Assembly (NCBI RefSeq): GCF_021568855.1
Contig: NZ_JAKGUG010000007.1
Coordinates: 94,638-143,335 of the forward strand
From: Dethiosulfovibrio russensis
Lineage (GTDB): Bacteria > Synergistota > Synergistia > Synergistales > Dethiosulfovibrionaceae
Reading direction: 5' to 3'
DNA length: 48,698 bases
This document shows positions 17,266 to 26,800 of this stretch, piece after piece. A program made the translations under genes and the position numbers. Below the pieces are notes generated by a model. The model was not told the origin of the DNA, did not search any database, and saw only the letters and a list, made by a program, of their open reading frames with translations. The first letter of the stretch is position 1. Each line of letters begins with the position of its first letter.

Positions 17266-18267
17266 CTACTTCGTGGTCTCGGCGACTTCTATCTTTCCCG
17301 AAGCGACCTCCTCGGTCAGCTCGTCCAGACGGGCCTTCACGTCGGCCGGAACGAGCTTAAGGGCGCTGTCGGACCAGGAAAGTCCCACTCCGCCCTCTTT
17401 CAGTCCGTAGCGAAGCACCGTCCCTCTCCGGTAGGTTCCCTCCTGCTTGGCCTTGATAAGGTCGTAGACCACAACGTCCAGCCTCTTGAGCATGGAGGTC
17501 AGCACCGCCTCGGGAGCCAGATGCTCCTGAGGGGAATCCACACCTATGGCGTAGAATCCGCCCTCCTTGGCGGCGGCTATGATGCCCTCTCCCGTGCCTC
17601 CTGCGACCTGGTAGACGACGTCGGCACCGTTTTTATGCTGGTTAAGGGTCATTTCCTTGCCACCGGCGGGGTCGTCCCAGCGGCCGACGAAGCCCCTGAG
17701 GATCTTTATGTCCGGGTTTACCGTCTTGGCGCCCTGCTCGTATCCGGCGATGAAGCTGTACATGACCGGTATGTCCTCGCCGCAGACGACTCCTATGGTG
17801 GCCTCGGGGTTGACCCTGGGATCGCCCTCTCTGGCGGTCATCATGGCAGCCAGAGCCCCGGCCAGGAAGCTGCCCTCGCTCTGTTTGAAGTCGATGAAGG
17901 TTACGTGAGCTATGTCGCCTGTGGTATCGAACTGGGCGAAGTCGGTCTCGGGGAACTTAGGGGCCACCTCGGCGATGGCGTCCATCATCCCGAATCCCAC
18001 AGACAGGACCAGATCGAACTTCTTGGCGGCGGTCGCCATGTAGGGCACGTAGTTGGCCGGGTCGTAGTTGCACTCTATGACCTTGCCCACTATGCCCAGC
18101 TCCGCCTTGGCTTTGTCGAAACCGCGGCTGGCGCTGTCGTAGAAGGAGGCATCTCCCAACTGACCCTCTATTATGAGGGCAACGGAGAGTTTGTCCGCCG
18201 CCAGGGAAGCCCCGGCGAGACCGAGCAACATGGAGAGGCATAGCAGTAGTACCGTCACTTTACGCAT
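17266..18267 (-). CDS. BMP-family ABC transporter substrate-binding protein
   Basis: Periplasmic binding protein or lipoprotein-like protein of 333 aa from the BMP/PnrA/Med family, whose characterised members bind purine nucleosides or, in spirochaetes, riboflavin. The signal peptide is at residues about 1-23 (LLGLAGASLAA), without a lipobox cysteine. Family marks include GQLGDASFYDSASRGFDKA near residue 35, LVLSVGFGM, DFKQSEGSFLAGALAAMM, and GVDSPQ near the C-terminal third. It is the last gene of a DtxR-regulator-ATPase-permease-permease-BMP operon. The true ligand is not readable; nucleoside is the default guess. Confidence 0.85.
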   Translation of the reverse strand: MRKVTVLLLCLSMLLGLAGASLAADKLSVALIIEGQLGDASFYDSASRGFDKAKAELGIVGKVIECNYDPANYVPYMATAAKKFDLVLSVGFGMMDAIAEVAPKFPETDFAQFDTTGDIAHVTFIDFKQSEGSFLAGALAAMMTAREGDPRVNPEATIGVVCGEDIPVMYSFIAGYEQGAKTVNPDIKILRGFVGRWDDPAGGKEMTLNQHKNGADVVYQVAGGTGEGIIAAAKEGGFYAIGVDSPQEHLAPEAVLTSMLKRLDVVVYDLIKAKQEGTYRRGTVLRYGLKEGGVGLSWSDSALKLVPADVKARLDELTEEVASGKIEVAETTK

Positions 18268-18294
18268 TATTCTATTCCTCCTATATGTTATTGA

Positions 18295-19158
18295 TCAGGA
18301 AGATCGGCTTTTTCCGATCCCCCGGGTCACCAGTGCGATTATGACCAGAACGTAGGGTAGCATGAGGGCCAGATGGCTCGGAACTCCCATGGCCTGAAGC
18401 TGGAATCCCCCGGCCTGTGCCACCCCGAAGATTATAACGGCGAAGACCGTCCATCCCAGGTGTCCATCTCCGAATATCACCGCCGCCACGGCCATCCAGC
18501 CCCTGTCGGCGCTCATTCCCCGGACGAAGGAAAGCAGATAGGATGTGGAAAGGAAGGCGCCGGCCAATCCCACCATAACCGAGTTCACCACCAAGACGCC
18601 GTAGCGTAGACGCCATACGGGAACTCCGGCGGCGTCGAGGGCTTCCTCGTTCTCCCCGGCTGCCTTGAGTCTCATTCCCAGGACAGTCCTGGAGTCCATG
18701 TAGGCAATTACCGCCAATACTGCAACCGCCACCCAGACGATCAGAGAAAATCCGTCCAGCCAGCTAGGCAGGAAAGAGAGCTCCACATCCGGTATTCTGA
18801 CCATGTTCGAGCTTCTGAAACTTCCCTTCACGCCGAAAAAGCTTTTCAGAAAGAGAATCGACAGGGCCGATCCCATTATGTTCAGGGCCATTCCTATGAC
18901 CCATATGTTGGAACGCAGGGTCACGGAGAAGAAAGCGAATATCATGTTGTAGACGAGTGCTACAGCTACGGCGAAAACTATCCCCATTATCCAGCTTCCG
19001 AAGAGGTGGTTTCCCAGCACGGCGAAGAAGGACGCCAGTATTAGCCCTCCCTCTTGGCCTATGTTGAGTATGCCGGTCTGTAGGGTCCAGGTTCCGCCGA
19101 GGGCCATAAGGAGAAGGGGGGTTCCCATGCGGACCGCCGCCTGAAAGAATTCCGTCAT
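18295..19158 (-). CDS. BMP-type ABC transporter permease (NupQ/YufQ-like)
   Basis: Inner-membrane permease of 287 aa with about eight hydrophobic segments, of the BPD_transp_2 family. It carries GGTWTLQTGILNIGQEGGLILASFFA near the N-terminus (read in two parts: GGTWTLQTGILNIG and QEGGLILASFFA), the typical NIGQEG loop of the second nucleoside permease. It begins 3 bp after the end of the partner permease gene on the minus strand and is followed by the binding-protein gene after 27 bp. Confidence 0.88.
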   Translation of the reverse strand: MTEFFQAAVRMGTPLLLMALGGTWTLQTGILNIGQEGGLILASFFAVLGNHLFGSWIMGIVFAVAVALVYNMIFAFFSVTLRSNIWVIGMALNIMGSALSILFLKSFFGVKGSFRSSNMVRIPDVELSFLPSWLDGFSLIVWVAVAVLAVIAYMDSRTVLGMRLKAAGENEEALDAAGVPVWRLRYGVLVVNSVMVGLAGAFLSTSYLLSFVRGMSADRGWMAVAAVIFGDGHLGWTVFAVIIFGVAQAGGFQLQAMGVPSHLALMLPYVLVIIALVTRGIGKSRSS

Positions 19159-19161
19159 GGA

Positions 19162-20217
19162 TCAGTCCTCCCTGAGCCTGCTGGCCATTCGGTTGGCCAC
19201 GGCGAATCCGGCTGTGACGAAAAGCACTCCAAGACACATGACTATCTGTACGACCTCCACCGGGACGTCGGTCATGAGCTCCATCTGGAGGGCTCCTGAC
19301 TCCATCACAGCGTAGACAGCCGAGGCCAATATTCCTCCCACAGGATGATAGGCCACCATCATGGCGAGTATCATTCCCGTCCAGGTGTAACCCGGCGATA
19401 TGGCGGTCCGAAAACGGTACTGCTCGCCCATCACCAGAAGGGTTCCGGCAAGTCCCGCCAGGGCTCCGGAGAGGAGCATGGCGGACATCTTGACCTTTCT
19501 GACGTCGATCCCTCCGTATTTAGCGAAACGACCGTTCAGGCGGCACATTTTCCAGTCGTAGCCCCTGATGGTGAACAGCATGGCGATAGTCACCAATATC
19601 ACGGCTACGAGAGCTATGAATATTCCGGTGTTGAGGTTGCTGAAGTCGGTCAGTTTGGCGAAGCGCATGGCCTCGGGGATCTTGTCGGTGGCTCCCGCCG
19701 CCACCTGATAACCGGCGTAGGGACCGACTGTGAGGGCCTGGGTCGCAAGGGTGCCCAGGGAGTTGAGCATTATGGTCAGCACCACTATGTTGAGCCCGTG
19801 GTCCAGGTTGAGCTTGGCCGGGATCCAGGCCCAGAAGGCGGCTCCTCCGAGTCCGGCCAGAAGGGCCAACGGTATCAACACCGCACCGGGCAGGGCGGGG
19901 AAGGTCAGTCCGATCCATGTGGCGGAGAAGGCACCTACGTAGAGCTGCCCTTCCGCTCCGATGTTCCACATTCCGCCGTTGAAGGCCGCGGATATGGCGA
20001 AGGTGGCCAGCAGAAGGGGTACCCATTTGGCCAGAGTGCCCAGCATGGCGTCCGAGTCTCCCAGGGCACCGTTTATCATCTCTCCGTAGGCCTCCATGGG
20101 GTTAGCCCCGTAGAGAGCTATTATCACCCCTCCGAACAACACGCTGGTTACGAAGGAGCCCAGGACGATAAGGCCGTCCCTGTGTTCCTGAATCCATCTG
20201 TTTTTCACGTCAGACAA
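19162..20217 (-). CDS. BMP-type ABC transporter permease (NupP/YufP-like)
   Basis: Inner-membrane permease of 351 aa, BPD_transp_2 family. The motif FNGGMWNIGAEGQLYVGA at about residues 79-96 is the hallmark of the first nucleoside-type permease; an N-terminal TM segment and about nine further ones are predicted. The start is a TTG at 20217 that overlaps the end of the ATPase gene by 8 bp. That overlap indicates coupled translation. Confidence 0.88.
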   Translation of the reverse strand: MSDVKNRWIQEHRDGLIVLGSFVTSVLFGGVIIALYGANPMEAYGEMINGALGDSDAMLGTLAKWVPLLLATFAISAAFNGGMWNIGAEGQLYVGAFSATWIGLTFPALPGAVLIPLALLAGLGGAAFWAWIPAKLNLDHGLNIVVLTIMLNSLGTLATQALTVGPYAGYQVAAGATDKIPEAMRFAKLTDFSNLNTGIFIALVAVILVTIAMLFTIRGYDWKMCRLNGRFAKYGGIDVRKVKMSAMLLSGALAGLAGTLLVMGEQYRFRTAISPGYTWTGMILAMMVAYHPVGGILASAVYAVMESGALQMELMTDVPVEVVQIVMCLGVLFVTAGFAVANRMASRLRED

Positions 20218-21727
20218 GGTCGGCGTCCTCCCTTCCCTCCAGCATGATCCTTCCCACTCTGTCCCTAGTGGCCTCCGTGGAGGACAGGACCGAGACGATC
20301 CTGCCTCTTAACATGACCGCCACCCTGTCGCTCAGGGAGAGGACTTCGTCCAGGTCGGAGGAGATGAGCAGGACAGCGCTGCCCTTGGAGCGAAGGTCCA
20401 GTATGTGACGGTGGATCTCCTCGGCTCCGCCGATATCGACCCCTCTCGTCGGCTGGGATACCAGGAGAACCTTGGGATCGTGTTCCAGCTCCCTTCCCAT
20501 GACGAGACGCTGCATGTTGCCTCCCGACAGGGTTCCAGCCTGGACCCCTCTGTGGGCGGCTGCCACACCGTAGCGCTCCATCACAGAGTCGGCGTGGACC
20601 ACCGAGGCGCCGTAGTTTCTGAATATCCCCTTTGCGAACCGGGGATCGTACTGGTAGCCCATGAGGGTGTTGTCTACAAGATCCGCCAGGGAGGCCAGTC
20701 CGGTCCGTATCCGATCCTCCGGTATGTAGGCCAGCCCGAGGTTCCGTCTGCCCAGGGAGTCCAGCTCGGATACGTCCAAACCATCTATGACGACCGTGCC
20801 TTCGCAGCCTCTGAGCCCGGACAAAACCTCCTCCAGCTCGCTCTGGCCGTTTCCGGTGATACCGGCGATCCCCAGTATCTCGCCTCCGAAGACCTCGAGG
20901 GAGACGTCTTCGAGAAGGGGCCGCGGGGCGCCGGAGACTGAGACGGACTTGAGCTCCAGAATCGGATCGGGAGAGAGCCTGGAAGCTTCAGATACCGATG
21001 GCATGTCTATGGAGCGACCTACCATGAGCTCGGCCAAAGATGCCCTGTCCAGCTCGGAGGCGGGTTTGGTGTCTATCAGCCGTCCCTTTCTCATCACGGA
21101 GACTATGTCGGAGATATCGAGGACCTCGCCCAGGTTGTGGGCGATGAAGATTACGGTCCGTCCCTCCTCACGAAAGCCTCGAATCGTCTGGAAGAGCCCG
21201 TCTACCTCCTTGGGGGACAAAACCGCCGTCGGCTCGTCGAAGACGAGTATCTCCGCACGGCGATAGAGGAGCTTGAGTATCTCCACCTGCTGCTGTCGGC
21301 CAACCGGGAGGTCTCCTACCGGCACGTCCGGGGATATGTCCAGTTCGTAACGATCGATCAGCTCTCCTACCCTGGCACGAGCTCCGTCCAGGTCGAAGGC
21401 GACTCCTCTTTTGGGCTCGTCGCCTAAGACCACGTTACGGCAGACGGACATGGATGGCACCAGCATGAAGTGCTGATGCACCATGCCTATGCCGTATCCC
21501 ATGGCGTCCCTGGGGGACCCTATGGACAGGGGTTTATCGTCCATCCGAAAGCTTCCCCCGTCTGGGTGGTAGATACCGTAGAGACACTTCATCAAGGTGG
21601 ATTTACCTGCGCCGTTCTCTCCGACGATCGCGTGGATCGTTCCGCCCTTGACCATCAGAGAGAGATCGTCCACGGCTGTGAAGGGACCAAAGGTCTTGGT
21701 GACGTTTAAAGCGGAGAGCTCATTCAT
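20210..21727 (-). CDS. BMP-type ABC transporter double ATPase (NupO/YufO-like)
   Basis: Fused double-domain ATPase of 505 aa. The first domain has Walker A GENGAGKST, LPVGRQQQVEILKLLY in place of the classic signature, and LVFDEPTAVLSP. The second has GITGNGQSE, LSGGNMQRLVMGREL and LLVSQPTRGVD. This two-domain layout, with a canonical site only in the first half, is that of RbsA/NupO proteins. The ATG at 21727 lies inside the end of the regulator gene (8-bp overlap) and has GGAGG upstream. The longer reading frame to 21814 has no support. Confidence 0.9.
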   Translation of the reverse strand: MNELSALNVTKTFGPFTAVDDLSLMVKGGTIHAIVGENGAGKSTLMKCLYGIYHPDGGSFRMDDKPLSIGSPRDAMGYGIGMVHQHFMLVPSMSVCRNVVLGDEPKRGVAFDLDGARARVGELIDRYELDISPDVPVGDLPVGRQQQVEILKLLYRRAEILVFDEPTAVLSPKEVDGLFQTIRGFREEGRTVIFIAHNLGEVLDISDIVSVMRKGRLIDTKPASELDRASLAELMVGRSIDMPSVSEASRLSPDPILELKSVSVSGAPRPLLEDVSLEVFGGEILGIAGITGNGQSELEEVLSGLRGCEGTVVIDGLDVSELDSLGRRNLGLAYIPEDRIRTGLASLADLVDNTLMGYQYDPRFAKGIFRNYGASVVHADSVMERYGVAAAHRGVQAGTLSGGNMQRLVMGRELEHDPKVLLVSQPTRGVDIGGAEEIHRHILDLRSKGSAVLLISSDLDEVLSLSDRVAVMLRGRIVSVLSSTEATRDRVGRIMLEGREDADLV

Positions 21728-22397
21728 CGTCGTCCTCCGACGGAATAACCCAGATAGCCAGGGCATCCAGACTTCCGAGGACCTCGGTTCGATCTTCCAG
21801 ACGGACCTCGACATCCTTTCCCCTGCCGTCGTCCAGCCTCTTTATCTCCTCTCCGGGCAGAAACCCCCTATCCCTGAGGGCGGTCCTCTTGGGACCCGAG
21901 GCGGTTATACGAAGGACCTTGGCTCTCTGTCTCGGCAGAAGCATCGTGAGGGGAATGGAGAGATGTTCCGGCGAGGCTACGAAATTCTCCATAGCCGCTA
22001 TCCAACCGCGCCCCTCGGCTTTGGAGCGACAGCAGAAATCGACGAAGGCGGCAAGACGCCGTTCGGTGGTAGAGTCGAGACAGTGCTCGGCGGCACAGGC
22101 CATCTCCTCGGCGATAGGGTCCTCCACCCCCAAGATCTCGGAGAAGAGAAAGGTCATGTGCTGATGTCTTCTGTAGGTCTCCAGGGCCTTCTCCCTGCCC
22201 TCCCTGGTGAGCTCGATCTTTCCGTATCTCTGGTGGTCCAGAAGCCCTATATCGACCATCTTGCGGACAGCCACGACCACCGTGGCCTTTCGGACTCCCA
22301 GACGGGAGGCAAGCTCGGTCACGGAAGGGACCGAGCCCTCCAGCTCTATCTCAAGAACGGTCTCCAGATAATCCTCTATACGCTCAGTTATGGCCAT
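21720..22397 (-). CDS. DtxR/MntR-family metal-dependent regulator with FeoA-like domain
   Basis: Transcription regulator of 225 aa. The N-terminal winged helix (EDYLETVLEIE, VTELASRLGVRKATVVVAVRKM) and the dimerisation domain (HQHMTFLFSEILGV, EEMACAAEHCLD) hold Asp, Glu, His and Glu-x-x-Glu-His residues at the places that bind Mn(II) or Fe(II) in MntR/IdeR. The C-terminal ~75 residues look like the SH3-like FeoA/DtxR domain. It heads the operon and its end overlaps the transporter ATPase gene by 8 bp. A metal sensor controlling a nucleoside-type importer is unusual. The binding site and metal are unknown. Confidence 0.85.
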   Translation of the reverse strand: MAITERIEDYLETVLEIELEGSVPSVTELASRLGVRKATVVVAVRKMVDIGLLDHQRYGKIELTREGREKALETYRRHQHMTFLFSEILGVEDPIAEEMACAAEHCLDSTTERRLAAFVDFCCRSKAEGRGWIAAMENFVASPEHLSIPLTMLLPRQRAKVLRITASGPKRTALRDRGFLPGEEIKRLDDGRGKDVEVRLEDRTEVLGSLDALAIWVIPSEDDDE

Positions 22398-22429
22398 GCC
22401 GTCACCGCTTTCTAAAATGTTCTATCCTG

Positions 22430-22458
22430 AGAATACCCAAGTGGAGTTACGGTGTCAA
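22430..22458 (-). promoter_or_regulatory. Promoter of the DtxR-BMP transporter operon
   Basis: The minus strand has a perfect TTGACA (22453-22458), 17 nt, and TATTCT (22430-22435), ending 33 bp upstream of the regulator ATG. Autoregulation by the DtxR-type protein is likely by analogy, but no clear palindrome was recognised. Confidence 0.65.
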
Positions 22459-22483
22459 ACCTCTAGGGGAACCGAACAATAAG

Positions 22484-22513
22484 AAAGCTCCCGAGGGCGT
22501 TCCCGGGAGCTTT
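22484..22513 (-). terminator. Terminator of the 83-aa hypothetical gene
   Basis: A 10-bp stem AAAGCTCCCG/CGGGAGCTTT (22484-22493 with 22504-22513), followed on the minus strand by TTTCTTATT, lies 12 bp past the stop codon. Confidence 0.75.
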
Positions 22514-22525
22514 GGATCATGCGAT

Positions 22526-22777
22526 CTACAGGTAAGGGCATCCCTCTATCCTGAAAAGATGGGGACCCTTGGGCCTGGTCAGGTTCTCCGGAGGCTTTCT
22601 TCCCATGTAGTCGAAGATTATCCAGCCTCGGTCGTGGTCTATCCGTAGACACCACTCGGGGCACCTGGCGGAAAGAGTATGCTCGGTAAGCCCCTTCAGA
22701 AAACGGTCAACCTCCCTGAAGACGTGAGCGAAAGCTCTCTTGAATTCCTCCCAAGAGAGTGAAACGACCTGGATCAA
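22526..22777 (-). CDS. Hypothetical protein, 83 aa
   Basis: No family recognised. The protein has an amphipathic helical first half (SWEEFKRAFAHVFREVDRFL) and a second half with three cysteines (CPEWC and GCPYL) and WIIFDYMGRKPPENL, suggesting a small alpha/beta domain. The TTG at 22777 is chosen because GGGAGGTG lies 6 nt upstream; the GTG at 22810 has no Shine-Dalgarno. It is an isolated gene with its own terminator, coded in the style of its neighbours, so it is likely real. Confidence 0.55.
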   Translation of the reverse strand: MIQVVSLSWEEFKRAFAHVFREVDRFLKGLTEHTLSARCPEWCLRIDHDRGWIIFDYMGRKPPENLTRPKGPHLFRIEGCPYL

Positions 22778-22928
22778 TAGGACCACCTCCCATGGCAGAA
22801 TAACAGCCACAGGAGATGACAGTCAAGCTCAGAGGCTCCCTTTCCGTAGATGTGCCTATGGATCAAGGCCCTCTTTTCTGGTATAAACGTTTACTGAACG
22901 CAAATATTTTTTCTTGGAGGTAACGAAT

Positions 22929-23822
22929 GTGAAGAAAAAGAACATCGTACTGGCTTTGACACTGACGGTCGCCCTCAGCGGTGCGGCTTTCGCGGCGGAC
23001 GAGAAAAAAGACGAAATTCTCGCCAAGGTAGGCCCCGAGACGGTCACTCAGGCGGATTTCGACGAGGTGATGGCAGGAGCTCAGCCCAACCAGGCAGCCT
23101 ACTTCGGCACCCCCGAGGGCAAGAGGGCACTGGTGGAGGACATGGCCGACTCGGTGCTCTTCTACCTCTGGGGAAAGGACAACAAGCTGACCGAGACGGA
23201 GAAGTACAAAGAGACCATGGCCGAGCTGGAAAAGAGGGTTCTGGCCGGAATGGCCATGGAGAAGGTCCTCTCCGGCGCCAAGGTATCCGACGAGGAGGTC
23301 AAAAAGTTCTACGACGATCACAAGGCGGCCTTCAAGGTTCCCGAATCGGTAAAGGCCAGCCATATACTGATACAGGTTTCCAAGGACGCCGGAAACGATC
23401 TGTGGAAAAAGGCCAAAAAAGAGGTAACCAAGATCCGTAAGGATATCCTGGCCGGCAAGGTCAGCTTCGAGGACGCCGCCAAGAGGGACTCGGACTGCCC
23501 CTCCAAATCCAGAGGCGGAGATCTGGGCTTCTTCACCGAGGGACAGATGGTTCCCGAGTTCGAGAAGGCAGCATTCGCAACCAAGATCGGAGACATCAGC
23601 GATCCGGTCAAAACCCAGTTCGGCTACCACATAATAAAGGTGACCGACCATAAGGACGCCTCCGAACAGCCTTTCGACGAGGTGAAAGACGGAATCCGCC
23701 AGCAGCTTCTCCAGCAGAAGCAGAGGGACACCCTGTCGGAGTACGTGGACAAGTTGAAGAAGACCTACAAGGTCGAGATCCTTCTCCCCGAGCCCAAAGA
23801 GGTGTCGGCGGACAAGAAATAA
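22929..23822 (+). CDS. PpiC/PrsA-type peptidyl-prolyl isomerase, exported
   Basis: Periplasmic foldase of about 297 aa. A signal peptide (KKKNIVLALTLTVALSGAAFA) is followed by a SurA-like N-terminal chaperone region and a parvulin domain (about residues 130-225) with VKASHILIQV, FEDAAKRDSDCPSK, GGDLGFFTEGQMVPEFEKA and FGYHIIKV. It would assist folding of exported or outer-membrane proteins. The start chosen is the GTG at 22929, seven bases after GGAGGT. The upstream TTG at 22914 overlaps that Shine-Dalgarno. It is monocistronic and convergent with the TamB-like gene, a functionally related envelope protein. Confidence 0.9.
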   Translation: MKKKNIVLALTLTVALSGAAFAADEKKDEILAKVGPETVTQADFDEVMAGAQPNQAAYFGTPEGKRALVEDMADSVLFYLWGKDNKLTETEKYKETMAELEKRVLAGMAMEKVLSGAKVSDEEVKKFYDDHKAAFKVPESVKASHILIQVSKDAGNDLWKKAKKEVTKIRKDILAGKVSFEDAAKRDSDCPSKSRGGDLGFFTEGQMVPEFEKAAFATKIGDISDPVKTQFGYHIIKVTDHKDASEQPFDEVKDGIRQQLLQQKQRDTLSEYVDKLKKTYKVEILLPEPKEVSADKK

Positions 23823-23845
23823 ATAAAGACAACAAATATAAAAAA

Positions 23846-23884
23846 GGTCGGAGGGACCCCGAGTTCGGGGCCCCTCCGACTTTA
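23846..23884. terminator. Terminator between the PpiC gene and the TamB-like gene
   Basis: A long stem formed by GTCGGAGGG (23847-23855) and CCTCCGAC with an inner CCCC/GGGG pairing, flanked by AAAAAG and CTTTATG. It can serve both convergent transcripts. Confidence 0.75.
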
Positions 23885-23896
23885 TGTTTAAATCGA

Positions 23897-26800
23897 TTAC
23901 TCCGTGGTGTCTTGGTCGCCTATAACCTGTTTGAGCAAGTTCTCCAGGATCTGCTGCTTCACCTGATCTCCGGCGTCGGTCTCCTCCCCTCCGCCCTCTC
24001 CGGTGGGTATGTCGATCTGTATCCTTATCTTGGTCTCGCCGCCCTTTCCGTTGGTCGGCAGGCCGGTTCCGAGCCCTCCTAGACCGCCTTTCTCACCGAT
24101 TTTGAGGTCCGATATGACCGGGGAATCCCAGCCCCCTCCCACGTGGAGACTTATCTCCCTGAAGTCTTTGGCCGAGTATCCCCCGACTATTCCCGCCAGA
24201 AGGTCCGTAGCCAGCGATCTGGGATCCTTGATGTTCTCTATGGTGGCCTCCAGGAGGCTTCTCATGGCTCCTAGAAGGGCGTTGAGGGCCTTCAGGTTAA
24301 CCTCTCCGGAACAGCTCAGGTCCAGAGATTCCCTTTTATCTCCCATGGAGTTGGACTCGCTTCTCCAGGCCGATCCGCTGACGTCGAGGTATCGATAGAA
24401 ATCGTCGCCGGGCCAGGCGGAGGCTCTGCTCCCCGGAAGTATGTACAGCTCCTGACCGTCTATGTTAAAGCTAGCCGCCAGGTCCTTGATCCTGAGAGGA
24501 GCTCCCTTGGTGACCGGGGTCAGGACGGAGAAGTCGATAAGCTCCACCGACCTTCCTCTAAGAAAACCGGTTACGTTGAAGAGAAAGGCCCTCCCTGCGA
24601 CTCCGGATAGGTCCAGTTTCAGGTCGGCGTCGCCAGAGATGGTCCCGGGGAGATCGGCCCCGTCCTCCAGGAGAGGCTTCACGTCTATGCCCTTCACCTC
24701 GACCTTGCCCTTCCAGGAATTTCTAGTCAGGTCCACCGATAGATCCACGTCTCCCCTGCCCCCGTACATCTCGGCCTTGCCGCCGGATACCTTAAGGGAA
24801 GGGCCATCTACCTTCAGAGGCAGAGAGACCGACCGGATCTTCACCCCGTGAGTCGACAATTCCCGAGACGAGGCATTGCCCGAGGCTGAGACCTTTCCGT
24901 CTTTCCAGGAGCCGGACATATTAAGGTCCACTCGGCCGTCCACCACTCCCTCAAGGTTCGGCGCCAAAGATGACAGAAGTACGTCACCTCCGGAAGCGTC
25001 GAACTCCAATCCCCAGCCCGAGTCGTAAGGCTTCACGTCGCAGGAGGCCTGCACCCGCCGGTCTCCGAAAAGACTGGAGGCCTGGAAGGAGAGGTCGTCG
25101 TCCCTGCCCAGAAAACCTCCGAGGTCGACGCTGGCGAAGGCCATGTTACCCACCTGTAGCCGTGGAGCCTTACCCTGTGCGTATAGCTTGGGCTTATCGA
25201 GAGGGCCTAGAAGGTGAATCTTGCCGAAAAGGGTCCCTCCCATCTCGATGTCCTTCGGCATTATGCTCCTTATGTCCAGTCCCCTAACCGAGGCCTCCAG
25301 GTCGAGGGCACCGACGTCCTTCCCCGACGGCAACCTCACCCATCCTCCTCCCTTGAGGGGGAAACCACCCATCAGTCCCTTGAGAGAGGCATCGATCCGA
25401 TCCTTGCCGCTCTTCAACGACAGAGATAGCTTCTCCAAGGGAAGGCTCTCCAGGTCCAGCCTGTCGGTCCGGGCGGAGAAATCCAACCTGGGAGACGAGT
25501 AGGAGCCGGACAGGGAGAATTCGCCGTCGATCTTGCCCGTAGCCTCCAGACCTCCCATAGCTCCGAAGAGGACCGAGCCGTCCAGACCGGACAGCGATCC
25601 CTTGACCGCCATATCCCCTACCGCCAGGGGGACAGCTCCGGACAGGGAAAGTCTTCCTCCGTAGAGCCCGGCTTCCACCTTATCGATCTTCAGCCTCTCG
25701 CCCTCGAGAGATACCTTGGCCTCGAGGTTCATGAAAGGGAACACCTCGACGAAGACTAGTTTGCCGGACCTGAGGTCCATGTTTAAAAGCCCTCCGCTCC
25801 CTTTGGATCGATAGGACCAGCTGCCATCCAAGACGCCTTCGGGCATATTCCCTCCGGCGGCGGGAAAAGCCTTTTCCAGAGACGCCCCGGAGATACCTGA
25901 AAGCTTTCCGTCGAGACGGATGGACGGTCCCTTTTCGAGGTCCACCGTGCCTTCTCCTGTGACCTTGCCGGAACCTATCGCCGACGAGAGGGAGATGATC
26001 CTCAAAAGACCTTTATCGTATCGAAAACTGCCCTCGGTCCGTCCCAGAGAGCCACCGGAAACAGCGAGTTTATCGGAGAAAATCCTTCCCTCCGCCGACG
26101 GGGCTCCCATCGGACCGAACACCTTTACCTCAGCCCCAATCTTTCCTTCGACGTTTGAAAGGCGGTTACCCGTCAGAGAAGCCAGCTCCGAGAGATCCAC
26201 TTTATCGGCCAGAGCCGACAGATCCACCGAGCCACCGCTCAGGTCGACCGCCCCCTCCACCGACAGCTTTCCCCCGGCCAAAGGCGACCGGACCAGAACG
26301 TCGAGTCCTCTGTCTTTCTTTATGGACACCTTTCCCGATATATCGGTCAGGCCTCTCCCGTTTTTCAGAGCCCTGACCTTCCGAAAGCTCATCTCGCCCA
26401 CAGGCGATGCGGCGGGGCCTTTCAGGGCGATGGATAGAAAGCCTACGTCCAGCGAAACCGCCTTATCCTTAAGCTCTTCAGAGAAGGAGGACAAATCGAC
26501 GTCGGTCGCCACCAGATCGACCTGGATAGGAAGGTCATCCGAGGCCAACCCCACCGAGAGATCTCCCGATAGCGTTCCCTCTCCAAGCTCAATGCGACAG
26601 GAGGACAAAGACAGCTCCCCGTCGGAAAAGCCCAGATCTCCCCTAACGTTGGGCAGAGGCAGCTCTCCCAGGCCACCTTCGGAGAAGTGGAGATCGCCGG
26701 ACAGAACGGGGGACGACAAAGTCCCGAAAAGACGATACCGTAGATTCGCCCTGCCTCTTACGGCGGACTTCTCGAGAGATGGCAGAATCCCTCCTAGACG

